From CAZQSL01 sp964595945 (lineage in GTDB: Bacteria; UBP15; UBA6099; JAJRTR01): 24,712 nucleotides of DNA. Each line of letters opens with the position of its first letter. The first letter of the stretch is position 1. The notes beneath the pieces were generated by a model. That model saw nothing but the letters and a program-made list of their open reading frames with translations, did not search any database and was not told where the DNA came from. Shown here one piece after another: positions 7,334-13,521 of this stretch. The DNA lies in assembly GCA_964595945.1 (NCBI GenBank), contig CAZQSL010000045.1, positions 1-24,712 on the forward strand, given 5' to 3'. A program made the position numbers and the translations under genes.

Positions 7334-8503
7334 TCACGCAGGCTTGCAATACTTCGTCACAGCGCGGCTGAAGGCGCTGATGCTCGAACTTCTCAGCATC
7401 TCGTAAGGCTTGTCCGCCTTCTTGCACTCGTTCTTCACCCGCAGGCAAGCCTGATGGCTGTTGCAATCGACAGGACAGATGACAACATCCGCACTCTCGA
7501 TCAACGCGCCCAGCCGGCCGGAACGCTCCATCCCGTCATGCCTGTGAAACTCTGCCCCTATCAATTCCGCCACTTCCCTGTAATGTGGACACAATTTTTC
7601 GACGCCCCCAACATAGAGCACCTTCACTTGTCTGCGATCTACAGCGCATTCGCACGTATCGCACCTGCCGTCCCCACATTTACACTCGTCATGGACATGC
7701 GCCGCCATAGCGTTATTATCGTTTTTTTTCAAATGGCCGATCAGCGTGGCCTGGCTTTCCACCCTGTCCCGCAATAGAGTTATTTCAGAATCCTGCATGT
7801 GGGATTTTGCCTCAAGATAATTCATCTGCTTCCTTAGCGATAAGTTTTCGTTTTTCATTTTGTCGATGATCTGCCGCGCCGCCTCAGCCTCTCCGCCGGA
7901 CTCATAAGACGCCACCATCTCTTTCAGCGCGGTCTTCTGTGACGAAAGCAGTACAACCCGTGCTCTCATCTCATCACAATCACGTTCGAGCGTTTTTTTC
8001 GCTTCACGCAACTCGATGTTTTTTGCGATCAGTTTTCGTCTTTCCTGTTCAAGCCTTTCGATAGAACGGCGCGCTGCGGCAAGCGTACTCAGCGAAACCC
8101 TCTGCTCCGCTCCCTGTAGATGTGACATCATGTGCACTTCGCCGAACACCCGCTGCTCAAGTTCATGCGGCACATCGTCTCGCGATAGTACCGCCCAGAA
8201 AGCTCCGGCGATACGGCCCTCCCTGACACATTCATCCCAGAATGTTCCAAGCTCGCCAGCTTTCAGGGCAGAAACCCTGGCGATATCGGCGCAATATTTT
8301 TTATCGAGAAATCTCGTCACGAACTTTGACAGTTCATTTTTCGACTGACATATCCCCACCATCTCGCCATGCAGCACATACGCTGCCGCGCCAGCGTCAC
8401 AAACCGCCGGAAACCGTCCTGCGATCTTCCGCAATTCTTTCAATGTCAGACATGTCCCGATGATGGGGCACTGATGCCCCGAGTCCCAAATGCCTCTTCT
8501 CAT
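7334..8503 (-). CDS. DUF2325 protein with long coiled coil and Cys cluster
   Basis: This 389-residue protein has four parts. Residues 1 to about 135 are a helical region with paired Cys near the start (QCPIIGTCLT) and VHMMSHLQGAEQR, as in other DUF2325 proteins. Residues about 140-258 form a long charged coiled coil. Residues 269-290 are a Cys/His cluster (C274, C276, C281, C284, C286). Residues 293-386 are the DUF2325 domain, with VLYVGGVEKLCPHY, the RHDGMERSG segment, ADVVICPVDCNSHQACLRVK and a final RSSSISAF. The biochemical role of the family is not established. The Cys cluster suggests metal or redox sensing. The start is supported by GGGGAGG upstream. Operator B lies 57 bp before the ATG, and the His/Cys-rich small gene follows by 107 bp. 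Confidence 0.85.
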   Translation of the reverse strand: MRRGIWDSGHQCPIIGTCLTLKELRKIAGRFPAVCDAGAAAYVLHGEMVGICQSKNELSKFVTRFLDKKYCADIARVSALKAGELGTFWDECVREGRIAGAFWAVLSRDDVPHELEQRVFGEVHMMSHLQGAEQRVSLSTLAAARRSIERLEQERRKLIAKNIELREAKKTLERDCDEMRARVVLLSSQKTALKEMVASYESGGEAEAARQIIDKMKNENLSLRKQMNYLEAKSHMQDSEITLLRDRVESQATLIGHLKKNDNNAMAAHVHDECKCGDGRCDTCECAVDRRQVKVLYVGGVEKLCPHYREVAELIGAEFHRHDGMERSGRLGALIESADVVICPVDCNSHQACLRVKNECKKADKPYEMLRSSSISAFSRAVTKYCKPA

Positions 8504-8528
8504 GCTGTCCTCCCCGAAGCGTTTTCCT

Positions 8529-8557
8529 TTTATATCAGACTTATGATATTCAACTAA
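8529..8557 (-). promoter_or_regulatory. Putative promoter of the DUF2325 operon
   Basis: On the minus strand, TTAGTT (8557-8552), a 17-bp spacer and TATAAA (8534-8529) stand at good spacing. They would start a transcript near 8522, about 19 nt before the DUF2325 ATG. The -35 box overlaps the palindrome AACTAA-TC-TTAGTT that is continuous with operator B, so a bound repressor would block it. Promoter consensus in this lineage is unknown. Confidence 0.45.
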
Positions 8558-8559
8558 TC

Positions 8560-8573
8560 TTAGTTCTGCCTAA
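8560..8573. promoter_or_regulatory. Operator B: TTAG-N6-CTAA upstream of DUF2325
   Basis: TTAG ttctgc CTAA, 57 bp before the DUF2325 ATG. Its left half also forms a second perfect palindrome, AACTAA-TC-TTAGTT (8552-8565). Operator C shares TTAGTT at the left and CTAATAT at the right. Confidence 0.7.
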
Positions 8574-8665
8574 TATGGCACTTGTGGATATGCGTATATA
8601 AATCAAATTCTTCAGATCCGAACCATGTAAAACGCCGCCGGTCATACCTCTGCAATATCACAAAT

Positions 8666-9079
8666 TCACAACGCCGCGAACCGTTCGCCAAAAGCCCGGC
8701 AAGTCCCGAGTGCAGCGGCATCCGGCGTTTCATTGACTATCAATCCTTTTTCGAACAATTCGGCGCCTGCCTTTTCGACACGTTTTTCCCACTGTCGCAT
8801 CCATTCACCGTCACCCCATCCGTACGAACCGAACAATGCGATGCGTTTTCCACCGATACTGCCCTCCAACTCGGTGAAAAAAGGCTCAAATTCACCCTCC
8901 TCCAGTACCTCGTCTCCCATAGAGGGGCAACCGAGCATGAGCATGTCATGCTGCGCTATCGCAGCGGCCGTTACATCAGATACATTGACCGCATTGACTC
9001 CTGCCCCCTCCGCGATAGCCTCTGCCATCATTTGCGTATTGCCTGTCCCGCTCCAGTAGATCACTGCTATTTTCTCCAT
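8666..9079 (-). CDS. Flavodoxin
   Basis: This 137-residue protein is a short-chain flavodoxin, a cytoplasmic FMN electron carrier. It has the phosphate loop SGTGNT (10-15) after the first beta strand (KIAVIYW), a flavin-shielding loop LGCPSMGDEVLEEGEFEPF, and GSYGWGDGEW (84-93). Flavodoxins commonly replace ferredoxin when iron is short, which suits its place under operator C next to a metal regulator. The start at 9079 is supported by AAGGA about 8 nt upstream and by the family N-terminus. It lies 13 bp after the DUF3793 stop, so the two are cotranscribed. Confidence 0.93.
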   Translation of the reverse strand: MEKIAVIYWSGTGNTQMMAEAIAEGAGVNAVNVSDVTAAAIAQHDMLMLGCPSMGDEVLEEGEFEPFFTELEGSIGGKRIALFGSYGWGDGEWMRQWEKRVEKAGAELFEKGLIVNETPDAAALGTCRAFGERFAAL

Positions 9080-9092
9080 CGCTCTATCCTTT

Positions 9093-9635
9093 CTATGACG
9101 CGCATAATATCTCATGGAAAGACAACCCGCTATCAAGCAGATTCATCATGCGCTGCCTGTACTGTTTATATGTGCAAAACAGGTGTTTTGCCCGTTCGAC
9201 ATCGTGATATACTTTCCAGCATCCAGTCAATTTATAATTGGCGCCGCCATTTTCCATAAAACCGGCAACGTCTTTTGCGGGATAGCCGAGAAACAAACCG
9301 ATCTCGTGCGGAAACTCAGGCGACTCAAGCAGTCTCTGCTGGAGACACTTGAGGACATCCCCATCATACCCACACTGCGACAGAATCCGTCGCGCCTGCA
9401 CGTCTCCGAGGTCTCTTTCAAGCAGCCTGGTTCGGTAAATGTATATGAGAGCTCCGCCGCGTGTGCGAAACACCCTGACCACTACATCACGTCCCGAAAG
9501 AGTCTCACGCATGCTCCTGAGCGAGCCGTGCGAACAGCGAAATCTATCCCATCCTACCATAAACATGCTGCCAGTCTTTTCACCCAGTAATGTTGCCGCG
9601 CAATGGCGGGCTGCCAGCCGTTCGAGTTCACTCAT
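9093..9635 (-). CDS. DUF3793 family protein
   Basis: This 180-residue protein carries the marks of DUF3793: FPHEIGLFLGYPAKDVAGF (108-126) and NYKLTGCWKVYHD (133-145), followed by a helix with a Cys near FCTYKQYR. It also has a conserved N-terminal LAARHCAATLLGEKTGSMF. The function is not established. From general knowledge it is often a neighbour of flavodoxin in anaerobes. The ATG at 9635 has AGGA about 8 nt upstream. An ATG two codons earlier (9641) is possible but sits too close to that site. Operator C lies about 69 bp upstream. No signal peptide or membrane helix is seen. Confidence 0.85.
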   Translation of the reverse strand: MSELERLAARHCAATLLGEKTGSMFMVGWDRFRCSHGSLRSMRETLSGRDVVVRVFRTRGGALIYIYRTRLLERDLGDVQARRILSQCGYDGDVLKCLQQRLLESPEFPHEIGLFLGYPAKDVAGFMENGGANYKLTGCWKVYHDVERAKHLFCTYKQYRQRMMNLLDSGLSFHEILCAS

Positions 9636-9703
9636 TGTCATCTTCCTGCCTGCCTGCTGTTACGCATCCCCTGTCGCAAAATGGAGTCGAAACAATAGGC
9701 GTA

Positions 9704-9717
9704 TTAGTTATGGCTAA
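9704..9717. promoter_or_regulatory. Operator C: TTAG-N6-CTAA upstream of DUF3793-flavodoxin
   Basis: TTAG ttatgg CTAA. The palindrome extends two bases on each side (TATTAG-N6-CTAATA), making it the most symmetrical of the three copies. It lies 69 bp before the DUF3793 ATG and about 145 bp before the divergent SpoIIM gene. A weaker outer repeat, AGTTA-N10-TAACT, overlaps it. Confidence 0.7.
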
Positions 9718-9792
9718 TATTAACTGTTGCAACTAAACTTTGTCAATGACCAAGTCAAGTTTTTTTCTCTGAAGTTACGACAGTTATTGGAA

Positions 9793-9805
9793 TATCATCA
9801 TGATA
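9793..9805. promoter_or_regulatory. Palindrome TATCAT-C-ATGATA upstream of the SpoIIM gene
   Basis: A perfect 6-1-6 inverted repeat in AT-rich DNA, 57 bp before the SpoIIM ATG. It contains GATAAT-like hexamers reminiscent of the classical Fur box but does not match the TTAG-N6-CTAA core. A regulatory role is only suggested. Confidence 0.35.
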
Positions 9806-9845
9806 ATTGGAACATTTTTCTGAAAAACCAATCCCATCCCCTGTA

Positions 9846-9854
9846 TGCTATACT
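9846..9854 (+). promoter_or_regulatory. Extended -10 element of the SpoIIM gene, possibly leaderless
   Basis: TG-C-TATACT is a good extended -10 element. Transcription would start about 7 bp later, at or next to the ATG at 9862. No Shine-Dalgarno sequence is present and there is no convincing -35 box, which fits an extended -10 promoter and a leaderless message. Confidence 0.4.
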
Positions 9855-9861
9855 ATTTTAT

Positions 9862-10881
9862 ATGATGAAAGTGAATGAATTTCTCAATATACACGCTCCG
9901 AAATGGAATGAACTCTCTGCTCTTGTCGCAAGGATACACAGCAAAGGGCTTTCTTCGCTGTCCGCAAGAGAAATTGACCGGCTGATATGGCTATATAAGT
10001 CATCTGCCAACGATCTCGCCCGCATACGTACGGGTTTCCCTGATTCCGACTCCGAAAGAAAACTCAATGACCTCTGCGCTCAGGCATACAACATCATCTA
10101 TCAGAACCACAAGAAGGAAAAATTCAACATACTCGCCACTCTCACAAGGGACTTCCCGGAATCTGTTGTGGCCAACATGCGATTCATCCTGTTTTCATTA
10201 GCTGTTTTTTCGTTGTTTTCCATCGCCGGCCTTTTCGCGGACAAAATTGACGTGCGTATCCCCAATGCCGTTGTACCGCAAAACTACATGGAGCTTTTTG
10301 AAAACGAACTCGAAACCAGAGGGCATGTCGAACGAGATATCGAGTTTAAGGACCGTAGTATTTTTTCATCCCAACTCATCATCCATAACATCAAGATAAG
10401 CATTCTTGCCATCGCCTCAGGCATTACTTTCGGGATAGGCACTCTATATCTCATCAGCGTCAACGGACTGCTGCTCGGATGCCTCGGAGTACTCTTCATA
10501 CAGCACGGCAAAACACTCAACTATCTCGCCTATATCATGCCTCACGGCGTAATCGAACTGAGTGCGATCATTATCGCCGGAGCAGCTGGATTCAAGATCG
10601 GCTACTCCCTCCTCAATCCCTGCGACATGACAAGATTCGAGTCTGTCAAAAAGGGTGTTGGAGATTCTTTCGATCTTGTGATCGGAGTCGTAGCAATGCT
10701 GTTTTTAGCAGGCATCATCGAAGCATTCTTCACTCCAGTCAAATGGATTTCCGACGAGTCGAAGCTTGTTTTTTCAGGCATTCTTTTTGTAATTATGTTT
10801 GCATTTTTCGCAAATGCTTACCGGCTCTCCCGACGCAGTGCCAGCCGGAGCAGGTTGCCTCATACAGATTCGCGTTATTAA
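9862..10881 (+). CDS. SpoIIM-like integral membrane protein (stage II sporulation protein M family)
   Basis: This 339-residue protein belongs to the SpoIIM/DUF95 family. It starts with KVNEFLNIHAPKWNELSALV, continues with LSAREIDRLIWLYKSSANDLARIRT, then has several membrane helices, including one at about 107-125 and a cluster from about 185 to the end. A conserved HGVIELSAIIIAGAAGFKIGYSL lies between helices. Such proteins are widespread in non-sporulating bacteria and their role there is unclear. The ATG at 9862 (or 9865) is chosen from the family N-terminus. The frame is open back to 9727, but that part is AT-rich and family-unlike. The gene diverges from DUF3793-flavodoxin across 220 bp that hold operator C and another palindrome. 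Confidence 0.85.
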   Translation: MMKVNEFLNIHAPKWNELSALVARIHSKGLSSLSAREIDRLIWLYKSSANDLARIRTGFPDSDSERKLNDLCAQAYNIIYQNHKKEKFNILATLTRDFPESVVANMRFILFSLAVFSLFSIAGLFADKIDVRIPNAVVPQNYMELFENELETRGHVERDIEFKDRSIFSSQLIIHNIKISILAIASGITFGIGTLYLISVNGLLLGCLGVLFIQHGKTLNYLAYIMPHGVIELSAIIIAGAAGFKIGYSLLNPCDMTRFESVKKGVGDSFDLVIGVVAMLFLAGIIEAFFTPVKWISDESKLVFSGILFVIMFAFFANAYRLSRRSASRSRLPHTDSRY

Positions 10882-10934
10882 GCGCATGTCCAATAACTCG
10901 CTTTACCCTTCGACGCGTCTGGTACAATACAAGC

Positions 10935-11199
10935 ATGAGCAAAGAAAAGACCTTTCGCTCTTATGAACCGAATCAGATGTATCTGATGCCTCCGGCGCTT
11001 GATGAGTGGCTGGAGCGAAACCGTAACCGCGACTCCACGATCGAACCCATCTTCGGCCACATCAAAGAAAAGCGCGGCCTGCTCGAATTCCTGCTATACG
11101 GCATCGACAAATCGTGCCGCCGAATGGAAACTCATCTGCACCGCACACAACATCCTGATACACTGGGAAAGCGCAAAAGGCCTCCTGGAACCCCACTGA
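10935..11199 (+). pseudogene. Decayed, internally deleted IS1182-like transposase
   Basis: The frame from the ATG at 10935 begins with YEPNQMYLMPPALDEWL, the conserved N-terminus of IS1182-family transposases. At about 11013 it jumps to STIEPIFGHIKEKRGLLEF, which belongs near the C-terminus of a protein usually over 400 residues long. Near 11112-11118 the match moves to the next frame (AAEWKLICTAHNILIHWE) and ends at a stop at 11199. So the copy has lost most of its middle and also has a frameshift; it cannot be active. I could not find convincing terminal inverted repeats in 10882-10934 or 11200-11360. Those flanks hold nothing else I can recognise. Confidence 0.75.
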
Positions 11200-11360
11200 G
11201 TGGCAATTTCACCCCATATCCCCCCGAAAACCGGTCGTATTGTTGCCTTTTGCAACTTATCGTCACCATGGCCGACTCAACACATTCCAGACTCCCGGGT
11301 TTGTTGACAGGCTCAAAACGGCGGCTTTTATCTTGTGACGGACTGAGACGAAACGAGAGA

Positions 11361-12521
11361 TTATCTGAATTTCAGATCGCAGGCGGTATGAGTAGGGTCG
11401 TTAGCCCAGACTGAGCAGTTGGGATTATTCGTTCTTTTGCAGCCAGGAATGGTGTTTCTGCGGGCTTCCTGTTCGGTGGAGCCGGTGCCGGTGAATCCGT
11501 CTTTGCGTGCTCCGTCGTTTTTGTAGAGGACACAAGTCCAGACTGGCTCTGGTTTTGGAGCATACTTGACATAGGCCGGAGCGCAGATGGTGTTGGAAGT
11601 ATCTTTCGCGGCGGCGTCGCAGCCGGAAAAGATGGATTCGGAACATTTGTCGATGACGTTGCCGCGGGCTTCGTTTTCGGAGTTGCCGATGGCTGAGAAG
11701 GATTCGCCTCGGGGGCCTTTCTGCATGTTGCATGACCATGCGGAGAGAGTCGCGCCCGTTGGTATCTGTGATATGGGTACAACGGTGTCTGCATATTTTT
11801 CCTTCATCTTAATATCGCAGGACGTGTGCGCCGGGTCTTTTGACCAGAGTTCGCATTTAGGATTATTGGTGGTTCGGCAGCCTTTTGCCGCATTGCGGCG
11901 TGCCTCGTCCATGGTGGATCCGGTGCCGGTGAATCCATCTTTGCGTGCGCCGTCATTTTTGTAGAGGAGACATTTGAAAGTGGGTTCGTAGCTGACGTTG
12001 ACAACATGGACGGTGGAAGGTTGCGGTGGAGTATGGGGATGCCCGGGTTTTCCGCCGGGACCGGAATCGCCGAATTTCGCTCCCGGATTGCCAGCGCGAG
12101 CGGACACGTATGGCAATCCTACCGCCATGTCAGGGTCGATGACGTATCTGGATGACAGTTCTTTGATTTCATCTCTGATGAGGTCAGTGAGGCTGTCCTC
12201 GACCTCGATTGTAACGTCGTCTTCGTCATAGTCGCATTTTGTTTCCGGCGCTGTGTCATAGAGTTTGACGTCGAGACGCACAACTTTTTTCGTGCTTCTG
12301 TATGGTTGTAGTACAGGGTCGAATTCGATTTCGGTCGTGTGTTTTGCTGCCGGGCAATGGCTGGAGATCGTGTAAGTGATGGAGAGGTTTCTGCCATCGT
12401 ACGACATGTTGTCGACTGAGTCGATATGAGTACGTGGCGCCGCGGTGGTACCGGAGGAGATGAATGCGAGTCCGGCGATGAGAGATGTTGTGACGATGTG
12501 CCTGAATGTACGTGTTTTCAT
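11361..12521 (-). CDS. Secreted protein with three four-cysteine repeats, VKOR neighbour
   Basis: This 386-residue protein has a signal peptide (1 to about 28, ending GTTAA), an N-terminal domain (about 30-140), a Gly/Pro linker (144-169), and three repeats at about 182-237, 262-314 and 328-384. Each repeat has four Cys at nearly fixed spacing: 184/215/223/235, 264/293/301/313 and 330/361/369/381. With Cys56 and Cys96 the mature chain has 14 cysteines. Repeats 1 and 3 share CxLYKNDGARKDGFTGTG and EARRN, while repeat 2 is diverged. The pattern of A...C...C...W...C is loosely like the DUF4189 fold, but I cannot assign the family firmly. It follows the VKOR gene by 78 bp on the same strand and is a likely substrate for disulfide formation. 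GGAG lies 8 nt before the ATG. Confidence 0.8.
   Translation of the reverse strand: MKTRTFRHIVTTSLIAGLAFISSGTTAAPRTHIDSVDNMSYDGRNLSITYTISSHCPAAKHTTEIEFDPVLQPYRSTKKVVRLDVKLYDTAPETKCDYDEDDVTIEVEDSLTDLIRDEIKELSSRYVIDPDMAVGLPYVSARAGNPGAKFGDSGPGGKPGHPHTPPQPSTVHVVNVSYEPTFKCLLYKNDGARKDGFTGTGSTMDEARRNAAKGCRTTNNPKCELWSKDPAHTSCDIKMKEKYADTVVPISQIPTGATLSAWSCNMQKGPRGESFSAIGNSENEARGNVIDKCSESIFSGCDAAAKDTSNTICAPAYVKYAPKPEPVWTCVLYKNDGARKDGFTGTGSTEQEARRNTIPGCKRTNNPNCSVWANDPTHTACDLKFR
11475..11533. repeat. Direct repeat copy in the Cys-repeat gene (repeat 3)
   Basis: This 59-bp stretch matches 11913-11971, exactly 438 bp (146 codons) away, with 5 differences. It encodes the GARKDGFTGTGST core of repeat 3. Such high DNA identity within one gene points to recent duplication or gene conversion. 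Confidence 0.75.
11913..11971. repeat. Direct repeat copy in the Cys-repeat gene (repeat 1)
   Basis: Partner of 11475-11533, encoding the same core of repeat 1. The middle repeat of the protein lacks this level of DNA similarity. Confidence 0.75.
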
Positions 12522-12599
12522 TGTAGTCGCTCCGCTGTGTGTGTCATTTTCATATACTAATATGGCGGCGGATGGGCGCGGCTGACAGTGGCGATGGAA

Positions 12600-13262
12600 T
12601 TATTCTTCTGTCCTTCGCCTGAAAAAAGTCAGCGGCTCGATACCGTAACCGATGAGTATTATTATAAATGATAACGACATCAAAGCGGCGGATACAACAC
12701 AATATGGGCAATAACTTTTTATGACGTAGGCTTCGAGCCATGTGAGCCATGCTGAAAACAGTACGCCCCCCAGCCCGCCGCCGAAGATCATGAAGTCGAT
12801 AAATCCAGAGTATTTCTTTTTTCGGGCAAGTGAGATTACGCACAGAATAAGCAGCAGGAAGTAGCCGGCGACGCCATATATGCTGACTCCGATACCGAAT
12901 AATTCCGAATATTTGCTGTTGTCGACGGCGGTGCAGCTTACGGCTTCGGAGAGATCGCAAGACTCTTTCGCTTCGGTTTCTGCCGTTTTCGAGTGACCTT
13001 CATTCATCACGTTGGCATAGGGGTCAAATCCGGGAGTTCCGAGCGGATTGTCAAGATCAAGAGAGTCAATAGAACTCGAGTCTACGGTTTTTTCGAGCTG
13101 TTTCCTGTCCATAAATCTTTCGAGAGCAGGAAACGTGTTGATCAGCGTTAGCTGATTCTGGGGCTTTTTGTAATGCAACTGAGCAAGGTGCACGGATGTG
13201 TATGTGCCGCTGGCACAGAGCATGATAGTGAGTATCAGGCATATCTTTCGACGAATCGACAT
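12600..13262 (-). CDS. Vitamin K epoxide reductase (VKOR) family, disulfide-forming membrane protein
   Basis: This 220-residue protein has the bacterial VKOR signature. Loop cysteines are C102 and C110 (CDLSEAVSC, seven residues apart). They are followed by SKYSELFGIGVSIYGVAGY, two further membrane helices, and the active-site CPYC (C185, C188) before the last helix. The first membrane helix is at about 7-25. An unusually long stretch of about 65 residues separates it from the loop cysteines. Bacterial VKORs pass electrons from a periplasmic thiol oxidase to quinone and so drive disulfide formation. No thioredoxin-like domain is fused, so a separate DsbA-like partner is expected. GGGAGG lies 9 nt before the ATG. 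The next gene on the strand encodes a Cys-rich exported protein. Confidence 0.9.
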   Translation of the reverse strand: MSIRRKICLILTIMLCASGTYTSVHLAQLHYKKPQNQLTLINTFPALERFMDRKQLEKTVDSSSIDSLDLDNPLGTPGFDPYANVMNEGHSKTAETEAKESCDLSEAVSCTAVDNSKYSELFGIGVSIYGVAGYFLLLILCVISLARKKKYSGFIDFMIFGGGLGGVLFSAWLTWLEAYVIKSYCPYCVVSAALMSLSFIIILIGYGIEPLTFFRRRTEE

Positions 13263-13287
13263 TTTTTACAGCCTCCCGGGTTATGCA

Positions 13288-13308
13288 GTGGATAGCGAGT
13301 CAATCCAC
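13288..13308. repeat. Inverted repeat upstream of the VKOR gene
   Basis: GTGGAT-9-ATCCAC, a perfect 6-bp inverted repeat 26 bp before the VKOR start. It could be an operator or a small leader hairpin. I found no well-spaced promoter around it. Confidence 0.3.
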
Positions 13309-13424
13309 GTCAATTATTATTCCTTAGACAGGCTCAGAGTGCAAATGTTCGCTGATGATTAGAGCAAATGGAACATCGTGAGGCGACGGCTGTCGAAACA
13401 ATGTGAAAAAAGGGGGCCAAAAGG

Positions 13425-13452
13425 TTAAAAAAATGAATTACACTGATATAAT
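13425..13452 (+). promoter_or_regulatory. Promoter of the GldA-type ABC operon
   Basis: TTAAAA (13425-13430), a 16-bp spacer and a perfect TATAAT (13447-13452), with TG one base upstream to make an extended -10. Transcription should start near 13459, giving a leader of about 63 nt. Confidence 0.6.
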
Positions 13453-13458
13453 TACATC

Positions 13459-13516
13459 CGGGCCGGCAACCGGTCAACGCCGTTGGGCGCCCGGCAGTCG
13501 GGTTGCCCGGGAGGTG
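13459..13516 (+). promoter_or_regulatory. GC-rich structured leader of the ABC operon
   Basis: The leader can fold: GGCAACC (13465-13471) pairs with GGTTGCC (13501-13507), enclosing CAAC-3-GTTG and the palindrome GGGCGCCC. In an alternative fold CCCGG (13490-13494) pairs with CCGGG (13507-13511). The second fold covers part of the GGGAGGTG ribosome site (13509-13516) and the first ends just before it. Control of translation by structure is possible; no known riboswitch class is recognised. Confidence 0.35.
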
Positions 13517-13521
13517 TGTGA

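Noticed and set aside
7227..7466. Longer 162-residue form of the His/Cys-rich small protein
   Set aside because: The extension overlaps the DUF2325 gene in another frame and has no family-like features, while GGAGGT marks the ATG at 7226.
9727..9861. N-terminal extension of the SpoIIM frame
   Set aside because: The added 45 residues are AT-rich, do not resemble the family N-terminus, have no ribosome site and overlap the -10 element.
10479..10934. Upstream part of a long plus-strand frame over the SpoIIM gene
   Set aside because: Arg/Ser/His-rich shadow of SpoIIM; only the part after 10935 resembles a real protein, the transposase remnant.
11398..11414. TTAG-N6-CTGA near the end of the Cys-repeat gene
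   Set aside because: One base off the operator core and inside coding sequence, far from any start codon.
12551..12564. CATAT-ACTA-ATATG palindrome before the Cys-repeat gene, with a CTAATATGG half like operator B
   Set aside because: Only one half-site matches; TTAG is absent at the required distance, and the sequence is simple AT-rich DNA.
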